A model generated the notes under the pieces. That model was not told the origin of the DNA, searched no databases, and saw only the letters and a program-made list of their open reading frames with translations. Below are positions 16,510-25,276 of a DNA stretch of 56,364 nucleotides, in pieces. The stretch covers positions 15,709 to 72,072 of the forward strand of contig NZ_LT854636.1 in assembly GCF_900184255.1 (NCBI RefSeq), in the 5' to 3' direction. This DNA comes from Haloimpatiens massiliensis. Its GTDB lineage: Bacteria > Bacillota > Clostridia > Clostridiales > Clostridiaceae. How positions within the stretch are numbered: position 1 is the stretch's first letter; the number at the start of each line of letters is the position of its first letter. Position numbers and translations under genes: made by a program.

Positions 16510-17457
16510 ATGGCATTAGTAACTACTAAAAAAATGTTCCAAAAAGCTTTTGAAGGCAAATACGCAATAGGAGCTTTCAACATTAACAACTTAGAAATAA
16601 TTCAAGGCGTAGTAAGAGGTTGTAAAGCGAAAAACTCTGCAGTTATACTTCAAGTATCAAAAGGTGCTCTAAAATATGCTGGAGCTAGCTATTTGAAAAA
16701 AATGGTTGAAGCTGCTATAGAAGAAACTGGTATAGATGTAGCTCTTCACTTAGATCATGGTCCAGATTTTGAAACAGTAAAAGAAGTTATAGATGCTGGA
16801 TTCACTTCTGTTATGTTTGATGGTTCTCACTATGATTTTGAAGAAAACATAAAAAGAACAAAAGAAATAGTAGACTATGCTCACGAAAAAGGAGTTGTAG
16901 TTGAAGCTGAGCTTGGAAGACTTGCTGGAGTAGAAGATGACGTTAAAGTTGCTGAACATGAAGCTATATACACTGATCCAGATGAAGCTTTAGAATTTGT
17001 TAAAAGAACTGGTGTTGATTCTTTAGCTATAGCTATAGGAACAAGCCACGGTGCTTATAAATTTAAAGGAGAGGCTAAACTAAGATTTGACATTCTTCAA
17101 CAAATCACTGATAAGTTAGAAGCTGATGGATTTAAAAACTATCCAATAGTTCTTCATGGAGCTTCTGCTGTAGATCCTATGTATGTTGAAATGTGTAATA
17201 ATTATGGTGGAAATATAGCTGGTGCTAAAGGTGTTCCTGCTGAAATGCTAAGAAAAGCTTCTTCCATGGCAGTATGCAAGATAAACATGGATACAGATTT
17301 AAGGTTAGCTATGACTGGTTCTATAAGAAAAGTATTTGGTGAAGATCCAAAACAATTTGATCCTAGAAAATACTTAGGACCTGCTAGAGATGCAATACAA
17401 AAATTAGTTGAAGATAAAATAGACAATATATTAGGTTCTGAAAACTCAAATAACTAA
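16510..17457 (+). CDS. fba: Fructose-1,6-bisphosphate aldolase, class II
   Basis: The 315-residue protein starts at ATG 16510 behind GAAAGGTGG. Class II zinc-aldolase motifs are in order: YAIGAFNINNLEIIQGVV, ALHLDHGPDFETVKEVID (zinc ligand and catalytic region), VEAELGRLAGVEDD, AIAIGTSHGAYKF and PIVLHGASAVDP (zinc histidines), then KINMDTDLRLAMTGSIRK binding phosphate. The enzyme splits fructose bisphosphate to two triose phosphates in glycolysis. Codon use is that of a highly expressed gene. A strong terminator follows. Confidence 0.95.
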   Translation: MALVTTKKMFQKAFEGKYAIGAFNINNLEIIQGVVRGCKAKNSAVILQVSKGALKYAGASYLKKMVEAAIEETGIDVALHLDHGPDFETVKEVIDAGFTSVMFDGSHYDFEENIKRTKEIVDYAHEKGVVVEAELGRLAGVEDDVKVAEHEAIYTDPDEALEFVKRTGVDSLAIAIGTSHGAYKFKGEAKLRFDILQQITDKLEADGFKNYPIVLHGASAVDPMYVEMCNNYGGNIAGAKGVPAEMLRKASSMAVCKINMDTDLRLAMTGSIRKVFGEDPKQFDPRKYLGPARDAIQKLVEDKIDNILGSENSNN

Positions 17458-17470
17458 TTTAAACTAATCC

Positions 17471-17516
17471 AAGGAACATCCATAGATTTGTGTAAACAAA
17501 TCTACGGATGTTCCTT
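17471..17516 (+). terminator. fba terminator
   Basis: AAGGAACATCCATAGATTTG pairs with CAAATCTACGGATGTTCCTT around a short loop, followed by ATTA. It is a long stem 14 nt past the fba stop codon. Confidence 0.85.
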
Positions 17517-17578
17517 ATTAAATTGTCATAAATATCCTTTGATTTATAGGTACGGTGAAAATCTTCTTTATAAAAAAT

Positions 17579-17676
17579 GAGGCTGCCGCACTAAGAATAA
17601 ATACTACGATATATTGTACTAGATTTAAATTTTCAGTACAATATATTGTATGTAAATTTTTTAATGCAACAGCCCC
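17579..17676. repeat. 98-bp palindromic MITE-like element
   Basis: Imperfect terminal inverted repeats GAGGCTGCCGCACTAA and TTAATGCAACAGCCCC enclose an inner palindrome, ACGATATATTGTAC with GTACAATATATTGTATG. The end sequence GGGGCTGTTGCA resembles the ends of several IS families. It lies 34 nt past the stop of the ABC ATPase gene and may also serve as its terminator. No target duplication was found by eye. Confidence 0.5.
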
Positions 17677-17709
17677 ACTTACTTTGTATCTAGTAGTTAT
17701 GATTGTATT

Positions 17710-18378
17710 TTATATCCACTTTCCATCCTTCATATACAGTATTTTGTTGCAATATTTTGCAACAAGATTTTCATGTGTTACTACAATAATAGTCTTATTA
17801 TACTTTTGCGATAAAGATGATAAAATTTCCATTATTTTAATAGTATTTTCTTCATCAAGTGATCCTGTTGGTTCATCAGCAAGAATTATATCTGTCTCTT
17901 GTGTTAATGCTCTTGCTATAGCAACTCGTTGCTGTTGCCCTCCAGATAGTTCAGTGATATATTTACTTTTCAGATTTTTTATATCAAGTTCATCTAAATA
18001 TTTTACAGCTTGATTAACTTTTTCATGGTATTTTATATGCCTAAATTTTAGCGGCAGCATAACATTTTCAAGAACAGTTAAATCTTTAATAAGTGCAAAA
18101 TTTTGAAAGATAAATGATATTTTATGATTTCTAATATCAGCTAGAGAATTCATTTTCTTAAAATCTATTAAATTATTTTCTATATGATACTCTCCCTTAT
18201 CAGGGTAATCTATACAACCCAAAATATTTAATAGTGTACTCTTTCCACAACCTGACGGTCCCATTATTGCAATTAAATCCCCTTGCTTAATATCTAAATC
18301 TATACCTCTAAGAGCTTTAACCTCGCTATTGCCTTTACCATAATTTTTGTGAATATTATTCAATTTCAAAATGCTCAT
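17710..18378 (-). CDS. ABC transporter ATP-binding protein (LolD/MacB type)
   Basis: The 222-residue protein starts at ATG 18378, overlapping the stop of the permease gene. It has Walker A GPSGCGKSTLL (about 39-49), a Q-loop in ISFIFQNFALIKDLTVLENV, the signature LSGGQQQRVAIARAL, Walker B DIILADEPTGSLDEEN, and the switch histidine in VVTHENLVAKYC. This is the ATPase type that pairs with FtsX-like permeases for extrusion of lipoproteins, peptides or antimicrobials. With the two permease genes and the secreted protein upstream it forms one operon. The substrate is probably the secreted protein or an antibiotic peptide; this is inferred from neighbourhood. Confidence 0.88.
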   Translation of the reverse strand: MSILKLNNIHKNYGKGNSEVKALRGIDLDIKQGDLIAIMGPSGCGKSTLLNILGCIDYPDKGEYHIENNLIDFKKMNSLADIRNHKISFIFQNFALIKDLTVLENVMLPLKFRHIKYHEKVNQAVKYLDELDIKNLKSKYITELSGGQQQRVAIARALTQETDIILADEPTGSLDEENTIKIMEILSSLSQKYNKTIIVVTHENLVAKYCNKILYMKDGKWI

Positions 18379-19601
18379 TCTATGAAGCCACCTACCATTT
18401 CTTTTGGACTTAACTTATTGATTTTATTAAATCCAGTTATTAAAACGCAAATAACTATTATTAATAATATGAACATTGAACTATACAAATTGAAAATCAA
18501 GTTCTCATTAATAAAAAATGCATAAACGTTTTTACAATTTTTCAGATAAAAATAACTTCCGCACAAAATCCCAATAATGACATTAATGCTAAATTCAAAA
18601 GCAAACATTTCAAATATCTTACTTTTGCTTATTCCAACTGAAAAAAGTACACCAATTTTATCCTTGTTGCTACTAATTTTATAGTATATAGTTGTAGCTA
18701 TTGAGGCAGTAGCAATTAAACTTATTATAAATACTCTAAATATTTCAATCTTCTTTTCTATTTCAATTTCCTTTAAAAATTCTTCTAAATTTTCATTAAA
18801 GTTTTCAATATCAGCATCAGGTGTAATATTAGACAAATCTTCTTCCAGTTTTTTAATATTTTTCTCATTGCTATTATTAAAATATAAAACTATAGGAGTA
18901 TAGTTGAAATTTTCAATATAGTTATTTAAATCTAAAGGAATAATCATAGAACCATTTAATAAAAATGAACTATCTACAGGACCTGTATGATCAAATGCCA
19001 GTGTATCTTTTTTAAAAAAACACATCACTGTATATTTCTTTGACTTATACGTAAAAGTGTCCCCAATTTTAAATTTTTTTGAAAAATTCTGCCCTAGAAT
19101 CACAGGAATACTATTGTTTTTTTCTTTCCATTGATCAAAATTAATTTTTCCACTTATGTTTTCTTTATAGCTTTTAACCATTTCATAATTCATTTTAATG
19201 GGATATAGTTTATTATAGTAAATTTCACTTTCAGTAAAATTAGATTTTATAGTTTTACTATTTATACCCAAAACTTCCATAGGAATAGCAGCGTCTTTTC
19301 TTTGCAGCATTCCAAACTTATACTTATTTGTTTCTAAATAATTCAAAATATTTTTGAGGATTTTCCTATCCTTTTCTTCATCCTCCACGGTTTCCATTTT
19401 TGCAATCATCTTATAAAATACCATAATTTTTGAATTTTTCGTTGGAAAGGATCTATTATATCTATTTTTATAAGAGTTATCAAAATTAAGCAATGAAACT
19501 AAAGATGACACATAAAATAGCCATAAGGCTATTTGAAATATGATTAATAGGTTTAATACTGCACTTTTTCTATAGCTAAAAAATAGAAATTTATTTCTCA
19601 T
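18375..19601 (-). CDS. MacB/FtsX-like ABC permease
   Basis: The 408-residue protein starts at ATG 19601. One N-terminal membrane helix (VLNLLIIFQIALWLFYVSSL) is followed by a large outer domain of about 250 residues (residues 30-285). This contains the MacB periplasmic-core-like segment IPVILGQNFSKKFKIGDTFT. Three C-terminal helices (FIISLIATASIATTIYY, FSINVIIGILCGSYF, MFILLIIVICVLIT) complete the FtsX layout. It ends KLSPKEMVGGFIE. It is the second permease of the operon, and the ribosome-binding site (AAGGTAAGG) is weak. Confidence 0.78.
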   Translation of the reverse strand: MRNKFLFFSYRKSAVLNLLIIFQIALWLFYVSSLVSLLNFDNSYKNRYNRSFPTKNSKIMVFYKMIAKMETVEDEEKDRKILKNILNYLETNKYKFGMLQRKDAAIPMEVLGINSKTIKSNFTESEIYYNKLYPIKMNYEMVKSYKENISGKINFDQWKEKNNSIPVILGQNFSKKFKIGDTFTYKSKKYTVMCFFKKDTLAFDHTGPVDSSFLLNGSMIIPLDLNNYIENFNYTPIVLYFNNSNEKNIKKLEEDLSNITPDADIENFNENLEEFLKEIEIEKKIEIFRVFIISLIATASIATTIYYKISSNKDKIGVLFSVGISKSKIFEMFAFEFSINVIIGILCGSYFYLKNCKNVYAFFINENLIFNLYSSMFILLIIVICVLITGFNKINKLSPKEMVGGFIE

Positions 19602-19612
19602 ATTACATTACC

Positions 19613-20677
19613 TTACCTTATTTCTTTTAATAATTTAAATTTAATAACGTTAAACAAAATAATTAAAGATACTATATTAGATATTAAAAATATTAATGAA
19701 CTTGTTATTAATATATTATAGATATTCAACGATTGATATCCGTAATTATGAGCAAATGTAGTATTTATTAATGTTATGGTTAGTTTTGAAACTATCAATC
19801 CCAAAATAATTCCGAGTACAGATATTTTTGTTATTTTCCCAAACACCTCTTTGTACACATCTATATTTTTAGCACCTAATACTTTCATTATAGCAATTTT
19901 GGGTTTTATATTTTGAGCAAAGAAATATGAAAATAAAATTAAATTGATAATCCCTAATAAAACCCCATAAACATTATCTTTTAAAATTGATACATTTCTA
20001 AATAAATACTTTATAACAGATACATGTGGTATATCTTTCATTAAAAATTTAAGTTCACTAAAATTTGAAATATTTAATTTATCTAATTGATTGACGCCCA
20101 CTAATAGATTAAATTGTTTATATTTATTATCAATAAAATAGAGTGATTTTATTGGAACTATGCTTACTTCTTTAAGGAATTCAGAATCCCTCATAATTCC
20201 AACAACCTCATAGTTTTCATCGAAGACTTTAATATATGATTTATCATCTACTTTAACCACATATTTTTTAAGGTTATTACCTATTATAGCTATTTTTTTA
20301 TTGCTACATTTTTCTTCCTGCGTAAAATTTCTGCCCTCTATAATATCATACTTTTCAATATTAAATCCTTTAGTAACACCTATAATACGGTTTACTATAA
20401 AATCATCACCTACTTGAAAGTTTGTGATTAGTTGAGCAGTTGTTATATTGTCTACACCTTTACTTTCTAGAAGGTCAACAACATTAGCTCCAGTAATTTC
20501 TTTGCCTTTGGTTTTTAGCGATAACATATTATAGTCCTTATTAAAATTATTTTTTTCTACAACTACTCTATAACTTCTATAACTTGAACTAATTATTATG
20601 CTAAAAGAAAAGGCAGATATAAAAAAACCTAAAATTAAAAAAAATTCAATATTACTAATTCTTAAAAATTTTCTCAT
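19613..20677 (-). CDS. MacB/FtsX-like ABC permease
   Basis: About 354 residues from ATG 20677, six bases after GGAG; ATG 20689 is less likely. The layout is the same as the next gene: one N-terminal helix (IEFFLILGFFISAFSFSIII), an outer domain (about 35-225, with GVTKGFNIEKYDIIEGRNFT), then three helices near the C-terminus. The loop IAMKVLGAKNIDVYKEVFGK is the typical FtsX coupling region. It probably forms a heterodimer with the 408-residue permease and uses the ATPase encoded at the operon's end. Confidence 0.78.
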   Translation of the reverse strand: MRKFLRISNIEFFLILGFFISAFSFSIIISSSYRSYRVVVEKNNFNKDYNMLSLKTKGKEITGANVVDLLESKGVDNITTAQLITNFQVGDDFIVNRIIGVTKGFNIEKYDIIEGRNFTQEEKCSNKKIAIIGNNLKKYVVKVDDKSYIKVFDENYEVVGIMRDSEFLKEVSIVPIKSLYFIDNKYKQFNLLVGVNQLDKLNISNFSELKFLMKDIPHVSVIKYLFRNVSILKDNVYGVLLGIINLILFSYFFAQNIKPKIAIMKVLGAKNIDVYKEVFGKITKISVLGIILGLIVSKLTITLINTTFAHNYGYQSLNIYNILITSSLIFLISNIVSLIILFNVIKFKLLKEIR

Positions 20678-20733
20678 CGCATTCTCCATTATTTAGGTAG
20701 CAAAAGTAAAAAACTTTTACTACCTATACTAAT

Positions 20734-21111
20734 TTACATGTCGCCTACATACAAATTTAGATATCTCCATGGGTCTTTAGTAGGTGTTGTACTGTGCATG
20801 CTTCCCCACCAATCTGGTCTTCTAGCAGTACCTGCACACCATGCCTTAGGATAACCAGTATTATTGTTCCAACTTTCTGATAATGTTACGCCGTCAGCAG
20901 ATGCGTAAATTTTTACAACTACTTTTTTATTATTTCGTGAGTTATTAATTGTACTTGCATTTGCGGTATTTCTAGTTCCAGAACTATACAATTGCCCTTT
21001 AATTTCTGTATTAGTACCTGGGTAATACCAATTCTTAAGTTCAGCTTTAACCACAGTAGCAGGTAATAATAACATTGCAGTAGCTAAAAGAATGGATAGT
21101 TTTCTTTTCAA
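20734..21111 (-). CDS. Secreted small protein at the head of an ABC transporter operon (bacteriocin-like)
   Basis: The 125-residue protein starts at TTG 21111, eight bases after AAGGGGGTG. Residues 1-23 (KRKLSILLATAMLLLPATV, cut after VKA) are a clear Sec signal peptide, giving a mature protein of about 102 residues that starts ELKNWYYPG. The mature part is rich in Asn, Ser, Thr and Trp (SWNNNTGYPKAWCAGTARRP, DWWGSMHST) with one cysteine and no membrane helix. Peptide, permeases and ATPase in one operon recall lactococcin 972-type loci, which encode a secreted bacteriocin and an ABC immunity system. The sequence itself was not convincingly matched to that family. A toxin or a target-binding accessory protein are both possible. 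Confidence 0.6.
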   Translation of the reverse strand: MKRKLSILLATAMLLLPATVVKAELKNWYYPGTNTEIKGQLYSSGTRNTANASTINNSRNNKKVVVKIYASADGVTLSESWNNNTGYPKAWCAGTARRPDWWGSMHSTTPTKDPWRYLNLYVGDM

Positions 21112-21160
21112 TTCTATTCACCCCCTTCTAAAATAAACTAATTATTAATAATCAATTACA

Positions 21161-21189
21161 ATTGTACAATTAAATTACATTAATGTCAA
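21161..21189 (-). promoter_or_regulatory. Promoter of the secreted-protein/ABC operon
   Basis: On the minus strand TTGACA (21189-21184) and TACAAT (21166-21161) are 17 nt apart. The -10 box lies in the palindrome ATTGTACAAT, a possible operator. It predicts a leader of about 40 nt before the TTG start. Confidence 0.6.
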
Positions 21190-21327
21190 TATTATAAAGG
21201 CTAACAACCACTGTAACTATTCAATCATTTTAAATAATTACTATTTTTAACAAGTTTGTTAATATAATTATATTACAAGATATTACTTTAATGTATTTAA
21301 ATCGTTAAATATTACTATATTTTACAA

Positions 21328-21420
21328 AATAAAAAAACACCTTACTTTCAAATTTCTATAGTCAGTAAGGTGCTAATATTAAATTTATGCACACTAAAAA
21401 GAGGTGATACACCTCTTTTA
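21328..21420 (-). terminator. Two terminator-like hairpins downstream of the IS66 remnant
   Basis: On the minus strand AAAAGAGGTGTATCACCTCT is followed by TTTTT (around 21396-21419). Further on CACCTTACT pairs with AGTAAGGTG followed by seven T (around 21330-21372). Together they insulate the secreted-protein operon from transcription entering through the IS66 fragment. The gene-free stretch 21112-21430 otherwise holds only the operon promoter. Confidence 0.7.
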
Positions 21421-21430
21421 GCGAAGCTTT

Positions 21431-21703
21431 TCAGGCTAAAGTTGGATTAATTGCATTTACTGTAAATACTGATTCTATACAACTTAAAGCATTTTTGCCT
21501 TGTTTCCTTAGAGTAGATACATATCCGCGAATCCTAGTAAAAGCATTGGCTCCCGTAGAACTTCTGAATGTTCCTGAAATCTTTTGTTTTACTTTAGCCA
21601 TATGCAAATCACGTTGGGCTAAGTTATTACCAAAAGGTATATCAAAGTCATACATGAAAGCAAGTATTTGTTCTTTATAGCTACTTAATCCCCCGCCGCT
21701 GGT
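21431..21703 (-). pseudogene. IS66-family transposase remnant (C-terminal end)
   Basis: The frame reads YKEQILAFMYDFDIPFGNNL and AQRDLHMAKVKQKISGTFR, then RIRGYVSTLRKQGKNAL. This is the conserved C-terminal end of IS66 transposases (family form: NNLAERDLRMAKVKQKISG). About 75-90 codons remain; the catalytic DDE region is gone and no start signal fits. It marks an old insertion in the space between the nucleoid-associated protein gene and the secreted-protein operon. Confidence 0.85.
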
Positions 21704-21759
21704 CTCTATCCCACATTATTTGTGGATCAGGGACTAAAGACTGGGGATTAATACTAAGT

Positions 21760-22794
21760 TTATTTTTCAATATAGTTTTTAACAAATTTTATTACCATAT
21801 TTATAGTTCCATCTCCATTTCTTTGGATTTCAAACCTGCTATCATCTCCATATGTTTCTTCATTAATATATAAATCTATATCCTTATCTATTTTAAGTCT
21901 AACCCTTTTTAATTTTTTTTCTACCCACTGTTTATCAACTTTTATTTCATCTTCTACACCTAATTCTTTTACAAATCCCTTGAAGTTTTCTCTAACTTCT
22001 GGTTCTAGAAATAATTCATCACTTATGGCATTTACATCTACCACATCTCCGTTTTTTACCCTTTTTTTTATGGTAGTTCTCACTTTTTCAGCTACATCTG
22101 CATTTTCACTTAAATTATTTCTAGTCCATTTTTCCGCAGCATTCAAAAAATTTTTTGTCATATCCCTTTCATTATTTATTATAAAGCAGCCTAAATAATT
22201 ATTTATAAAGTAATTAGAGCCATACTCTTCTTTATCCTTGGTCTTTTTCTGTTTATCCAAAACCATTAAATCTACTTCATTATCCTCATTCAATAATTTT
22301 ATAAAAGCAGCCTTTTGAATTTTTTGACCACTGGTTGGAAGTCCTGTAAGCTGAGCTACTATATCTATATCAAATTTTCCATCCTTAAACTCTACCTTAT
22401 GGGAATAATTTTTTATATAGTCCATTTTAAGAATACCTAGCATAGGTCCATATTCTGTGGATATACTCACTACAATAAGATCACAAGAAGGTATATTTCC
22501 ATTAGATTTCATAAGAGAAAACATTTGATTAGCTAATTCCTTTGAAACCTCTAAAAGACTATTCTCCCCTTTTAAATATTCCTGGGACAAATCTTTTATA
22601 ACATTTCTATTTTGTTTAAAAGAAGCATATTTTAACTCTTCATCCTTAAATACCTTTTGAACATGCTTTAATAGAAATTCATATATTTCATCATTTATAG
22701 TTAACACACGTTCATTTAATAATGGCTCATCTCCATTGTTATCCAATACATGTATTATGCCTTCATTTATAGCTATATCATTTACGTATTCCAT
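21760..22794 (-). CDS. Nucleoid-associated protein (NdpA/YejK family)
   Basis: About 344 residues from ATG 22794, with AGGGTGGT seven bases upstream; a GTG at 22803 overlaps that site. The sequence fits the 37-kDa nucleoid-associated family: DIAINEGIIHVLDNNGDEPL at the start, then QMFSLMKSNGNIPSCDLIVV, GPMLGILKMDYIKNYSHKVE, VLDKQKKTKDKEEYGSNYFI and NYLGC. In Gram-negatives the relative binds nucleoid DNA; in Firmicutes the role is unknown. It is transcribed alone. The stretch 22795-23132 upstream holds only an AAGTATACTTTATGTA/TACATAAGTACACTT inverted repeat at 22926-22968. Confidence 0.8.
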   Translation of the reverse strand: MEYVNDIAINEGIIHVLDNNGDEPLLNERVLTINDEIYEFLLKHVQKVFKDEELKYASFKQNRNVIKDLSQEYLKGENSLLEVSKELANQMFSLMKSNGNIPSCDLIVVSISTEYGPMLGILKMDYIKNYSHKVEFKDGKFDIDIVAQLTGLPTSGQKIQKAAFIKLLNEDNEVDLMVLDKQKKTKDKEEYGSNYFINNYLGCFIINNERDMTKNFLNAAEKWTRNNLSENADVAEKVRTTIKKRVKNGDVVDVNAISDELFLEPEVRENFKGFVKELGVEDEIKVDKQWVEKKLKRVRLKIDKDIDLYINEETYGDDSRFEIQRNGDGTINMVIKFVKNYIEK

Positions 22795-23132
22795 ATTTAC
22801 CACCCTTTTTCACTAAACTTCACATTAATACAAATAAAAAACTGTAGCATAACTTCTAATTTTTATTTACAATTTTAGTAGTTATGATTTATACCGTATT
22901 TTTTCTCATTTATGGCTATAATAATAAAAAGTATACTTTATGTAAAAACTTATACATAAGTACACTTGCTCTAAAAAAATAATATCATAACATTAGTATG
23001 TTTACAAATTGAGTTGTTTAATCTAAAAAAATATGAAATAATGTAAATTACACTATTTATATTCAGTATACATATAAACGCATGATAATTAATTTATATA
23101 TTTAACATGTAAAAATAAAAAGGAGCAATATT

Positions 23133-23870
23133 ATGAAAAACATAAAATTAACCATTCAATATGATGGAACTAAATATCAAGGTTGGCAGAGACTTGGAAG
23201 TACCTGCAATACCATACAAGAAAAGATGGAAAGCATTCTAAATTTATTTACTAAAGAAAAAGTAGAACTTATATGCTCAGGGAGAACCGATGCAGGAGTG
23301 CATGCAGAAAATGCCATAGCAAACTTTAAAACAAATTGCACCGCCTCCACAGAAGATATTTTTCACTATTGCAATACATATATGCCAAAGGACATAGTAG
23401 TAAAAAAAGTGGAAGAAGTAGATGAAAACTTTCATTCTAGGTATAATGCAAAGGCAAAAATATATACATATAAAATATGCAATAATGTATTTCATGATGT
23501 ATTTACAAGAAAGTATTCTTATCATATTCCTACTAAATTAAACATTAATAAAATGAGAGAAGGAGCTTCTTTTTTAATAGGTGAGCATGATTTTAAATCT
23601 TTTACAGCACTAAAATCTAAAAAGAAATCTACTGTTAGAAAGATTTATTCCATTGACATAATGGAGGTAGATGGAAATATAGATATGATTTTTCATGGAA
23701 ATGGCTTTCTATACAAAATGGTTAGGATACTATCTGGCACACTTATAGAAATAGGTCTTGGAAACATATCCCCTAATTCCATACCTGATTTATTATCCCT
23801 AAAAGACCGCAGCGAGTCTGGCCCTACAGCCCCAGCTCATGGACTTTTTTTAACTAGGGTAATTTATTAA
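23133..23870 (+). CDS. truA: tRNA pseudouridine synthase A
   Basis: The 245-residue protein starts at ATG 23133 behind AAAGGAGC. Family motifs are present: IQYDGTKYQGWQRLGSTCNT, the catalytic aspartate D53 in SGRTDAGVHAENAIANF, and FHSRYNAKAKIYTYKI. A further match is GNGFLYKMVRILSGTLIEIG. The enzyme makes pseudouridine at positions 38-40 of the tRNA anticodon arm. It is normally beside ecf/cbiO-type genes and rplM in Firmicutes; here it stands alone, so it may be a second, unlinked copy. Confidence 0.92.
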   Translation: MKNIKLTIQYDGTKYQGWQRLGSTCNTIQEKMESILNLFTKEKVELICSGRTDAGVHAENAIANFKTNCTASTEDIFHYCNTYMPKDIVVKKVEEVDENFHSRYNAKAKIYTYKICNNVFHDVFTRKYSYHIPTKLNINKMREGASFLIGEHDFKSFTALKSKKKSTVRKIYSIDIMEVDGNIDMIFHGNGFLYKMVRILSGTLIEIGLGNISPNSIPDLLSLKDRSESGPTAPAHGLFLTRVIY

Positions 23871-24043
23871 ATAAGAATTGCAACATAAATGCCATAAGAA
23901 AATTCTACTTTTAATTTTATAATAAATATTAAGTTTTTAATTTCAATAACAAAGAGCTAATATTTGTATAAATATGTATATTATATTACATTCATGATAT
24001 AATTAGTATAAAATAAGTTATAAATTAATGTTGAGGTGATTTT

Positions 24044-24268
24044 ATGAAAAAACTAAATAATTATCACTCATTTGGTTTGATTTTTATTGCAATTTACTTA
24101 TTTACAAATCATAATTCTATCTTACCTGATATCTTAAACGGTTTTTGCTTAGGTATTGGTATTGTACTTACATTAATAGGTATATATGCTTATAATCATG
24201 ACATCTCTAAAATTAGAAATTATAAAATGACTCTTCTAAAAAAATATTTAAGATTTAATAAGGACTAA
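24044..24268 (+). CDS. Small two-helix membrane protein
   Basis: The 74-residue protein starts at ATG 24044 behind TTGAGGTGA. Two hydrophobic segments, FGLIFIAIYLFTN and GFCLGIGIVLTLIGIYAY, are followed by a basic tail (NYKMTLLKKYLRFNKD). No family was recognised. It is followed at once by a terminator, so it is a separate small transcript. Confidence 0.65.
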   Translation: MKKLNNYHSFGLIFIAIYLFTNHNSILPDILNGFCLGIGIVLTLIGIYAYNHDISKIRNYKMTLLKKYLRFNKD

Positions 24269-24271
24269 AAT

Positions 24272-24316
24272 AAAGACTCTAATTTTACAACATATAAAAT
24301 TAGAGTCTTTGCTTTT
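24272..24316 (+). terminator. Terminator after the small membrane protein gene
   Basis: AAAGACTCTAATTTTA pairs with TAAAATTAGAGTCTTT, followed by GCTTTTTC. The stem is perfect. Confidence 0.85.
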
Positions 24317-24379
24317 TCATTAAATTTTTTCATAATATAATGAAAAAAATTAACCTTAATTCTCAATTATCCCTGGCAC

Positions 24380-24415
24380 GCTAGCCAACTAGCCCACTAG
24401 CCCACTAGCCCACTA
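24380..24415. repeat. Tandem 10-mer repeat (ACTAGCCCAC type)
   Basis: Three and a half copies of CTAGCCCACT lie in tandem. This is the reverse complement of the GGGCTAGTGG repeats at 10688 and 46308. No other R-element module is nearby, so it is an isolated copy. Confidence 0.75.
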
Positions 24416-24486
24416 AATTTTACACCTCTAGCACATTAGGCCTCTATATAAACTGTGGCAATTGTTCTACTCTTTATCATTCCATT

Positions 24487-24765
24487 CTATTTTAAGGAAT
24501 TCATCATTGTAGTAGATTTACTTTTAGCTTGTTGAACTTCATTATCTTGAGCATCTTTAGTTGGATACCAGCCTTTTTGTCTCATAGCATCGTAAACTTT
24601 ATATTGAATATCTTGTGTACGACTAAAATTGTCTACTAATACATTTCTTAAATTTGGGCATGAGGATTCAGTTATTCCAGTACTATAAGCTGATATAACT
24701 TGCTTTTCTGTAGCAAGTATATCTTGCATTAATTCTTGCTCTGTAAATGATGGTTGATTTGTCAT
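24487..24765 (-). CDS. CotF-type spore coat protein
   Basis: The 92-residue protein starts at ATG 24765 behind AAAGGATGA. It has the CotF helical pattern: FTEQELMQDILATEKQVISA, CPNLRNVLVDNF, then YDAMRQKGWYPTKDAQDNEV. CotF-like proteins are ferritin-like helical proteins of the spore coat. The end YP(T)KDA is typical of the clostridial members. A second member is encoded 155 nt upstream in the same direction, so both are probably expressed in the mother cell. Confidence 0.82.
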   Translation of the reverse strand: MTNQPSFTEQELMQDILATEKQVISAYSTGITESSCPNLRNVLVDNFSRTQDIQYKVYDAMRQKGWYPTKDAQDNEVQQAKSKSTTMMNSLK

Positions 24766-24919
24766 TTAATATCATCCTTTCTTAATTTATATTTTTACTT
24801 TTTAAATACCTCTAATTCAAACAAATTACTATTTGAAAAAACTCACAAAATATCTTTAATAGATACGCTCTATTTTTCTCCGAGAATAAATTATAAAATA
24901 TATAAACTTATCCTAAAAT

Positions 24920-25144
24920 TTAATTATGAGAATCTAAATAATTCTTTAGTGCTGTAAAGTTATTTTTGTGTACTCCTGCACCTTGCTGGCAAACTTGCTT
25001 TAAATTTGCATCTGTACAGTATTCAGCGTATTGACTGCATTTTTTGTTCATTAAAGCTTCATAAGCTAGTTGATCTTCTAATGTCTTTAAATTTCTAGCA
25101 TCTATTTGTTTATTTCCTGTGTTCATAGTATTCATAAAATTCAC
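24920..25144 (-). CDS. Small CotF-like spore coat protein
   Basis: The 74-residue protein starts at ATG 25144 behind ATAGGAGGG. Residues 12-72 (QIDARNLKTLEDQLAYEALM, NKKCSQYAEYC, NLKQVCQQGAGVHKNNFTAL) are of the short CotF-related type with conserved cysteines, often paired with the longer type. In-family disulphides could help cross-link the coat; that is inference. Confidence 0.75.
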   Translation of the reverse strand: MNFMNTMNTGNKQIDARNLKTLEDQLAYEALMNKKCSQYAEYCTDANLKQVCQQGAGVHKNNFTALKNYLDSHN

Positions 25145-25276
25145 CCTCCTATAAATTTATTTGTAACTACATTTATTATTGTTTCCTTATATGAACATAA
25201 ATATTTGAGAAACTTAATTCAATTGTGGTTAATTTTTCACTATGATATAATATTTTAGTAGCAAGGAGTGATGTTT

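Noticed and set aside
20734..21111. Firm assignment as lactococcin 972
   Set aside because: Gene order is suggestive, but I could not align the mature sequence to that family. It is kept as a bacteriocin-like secreted protein only.
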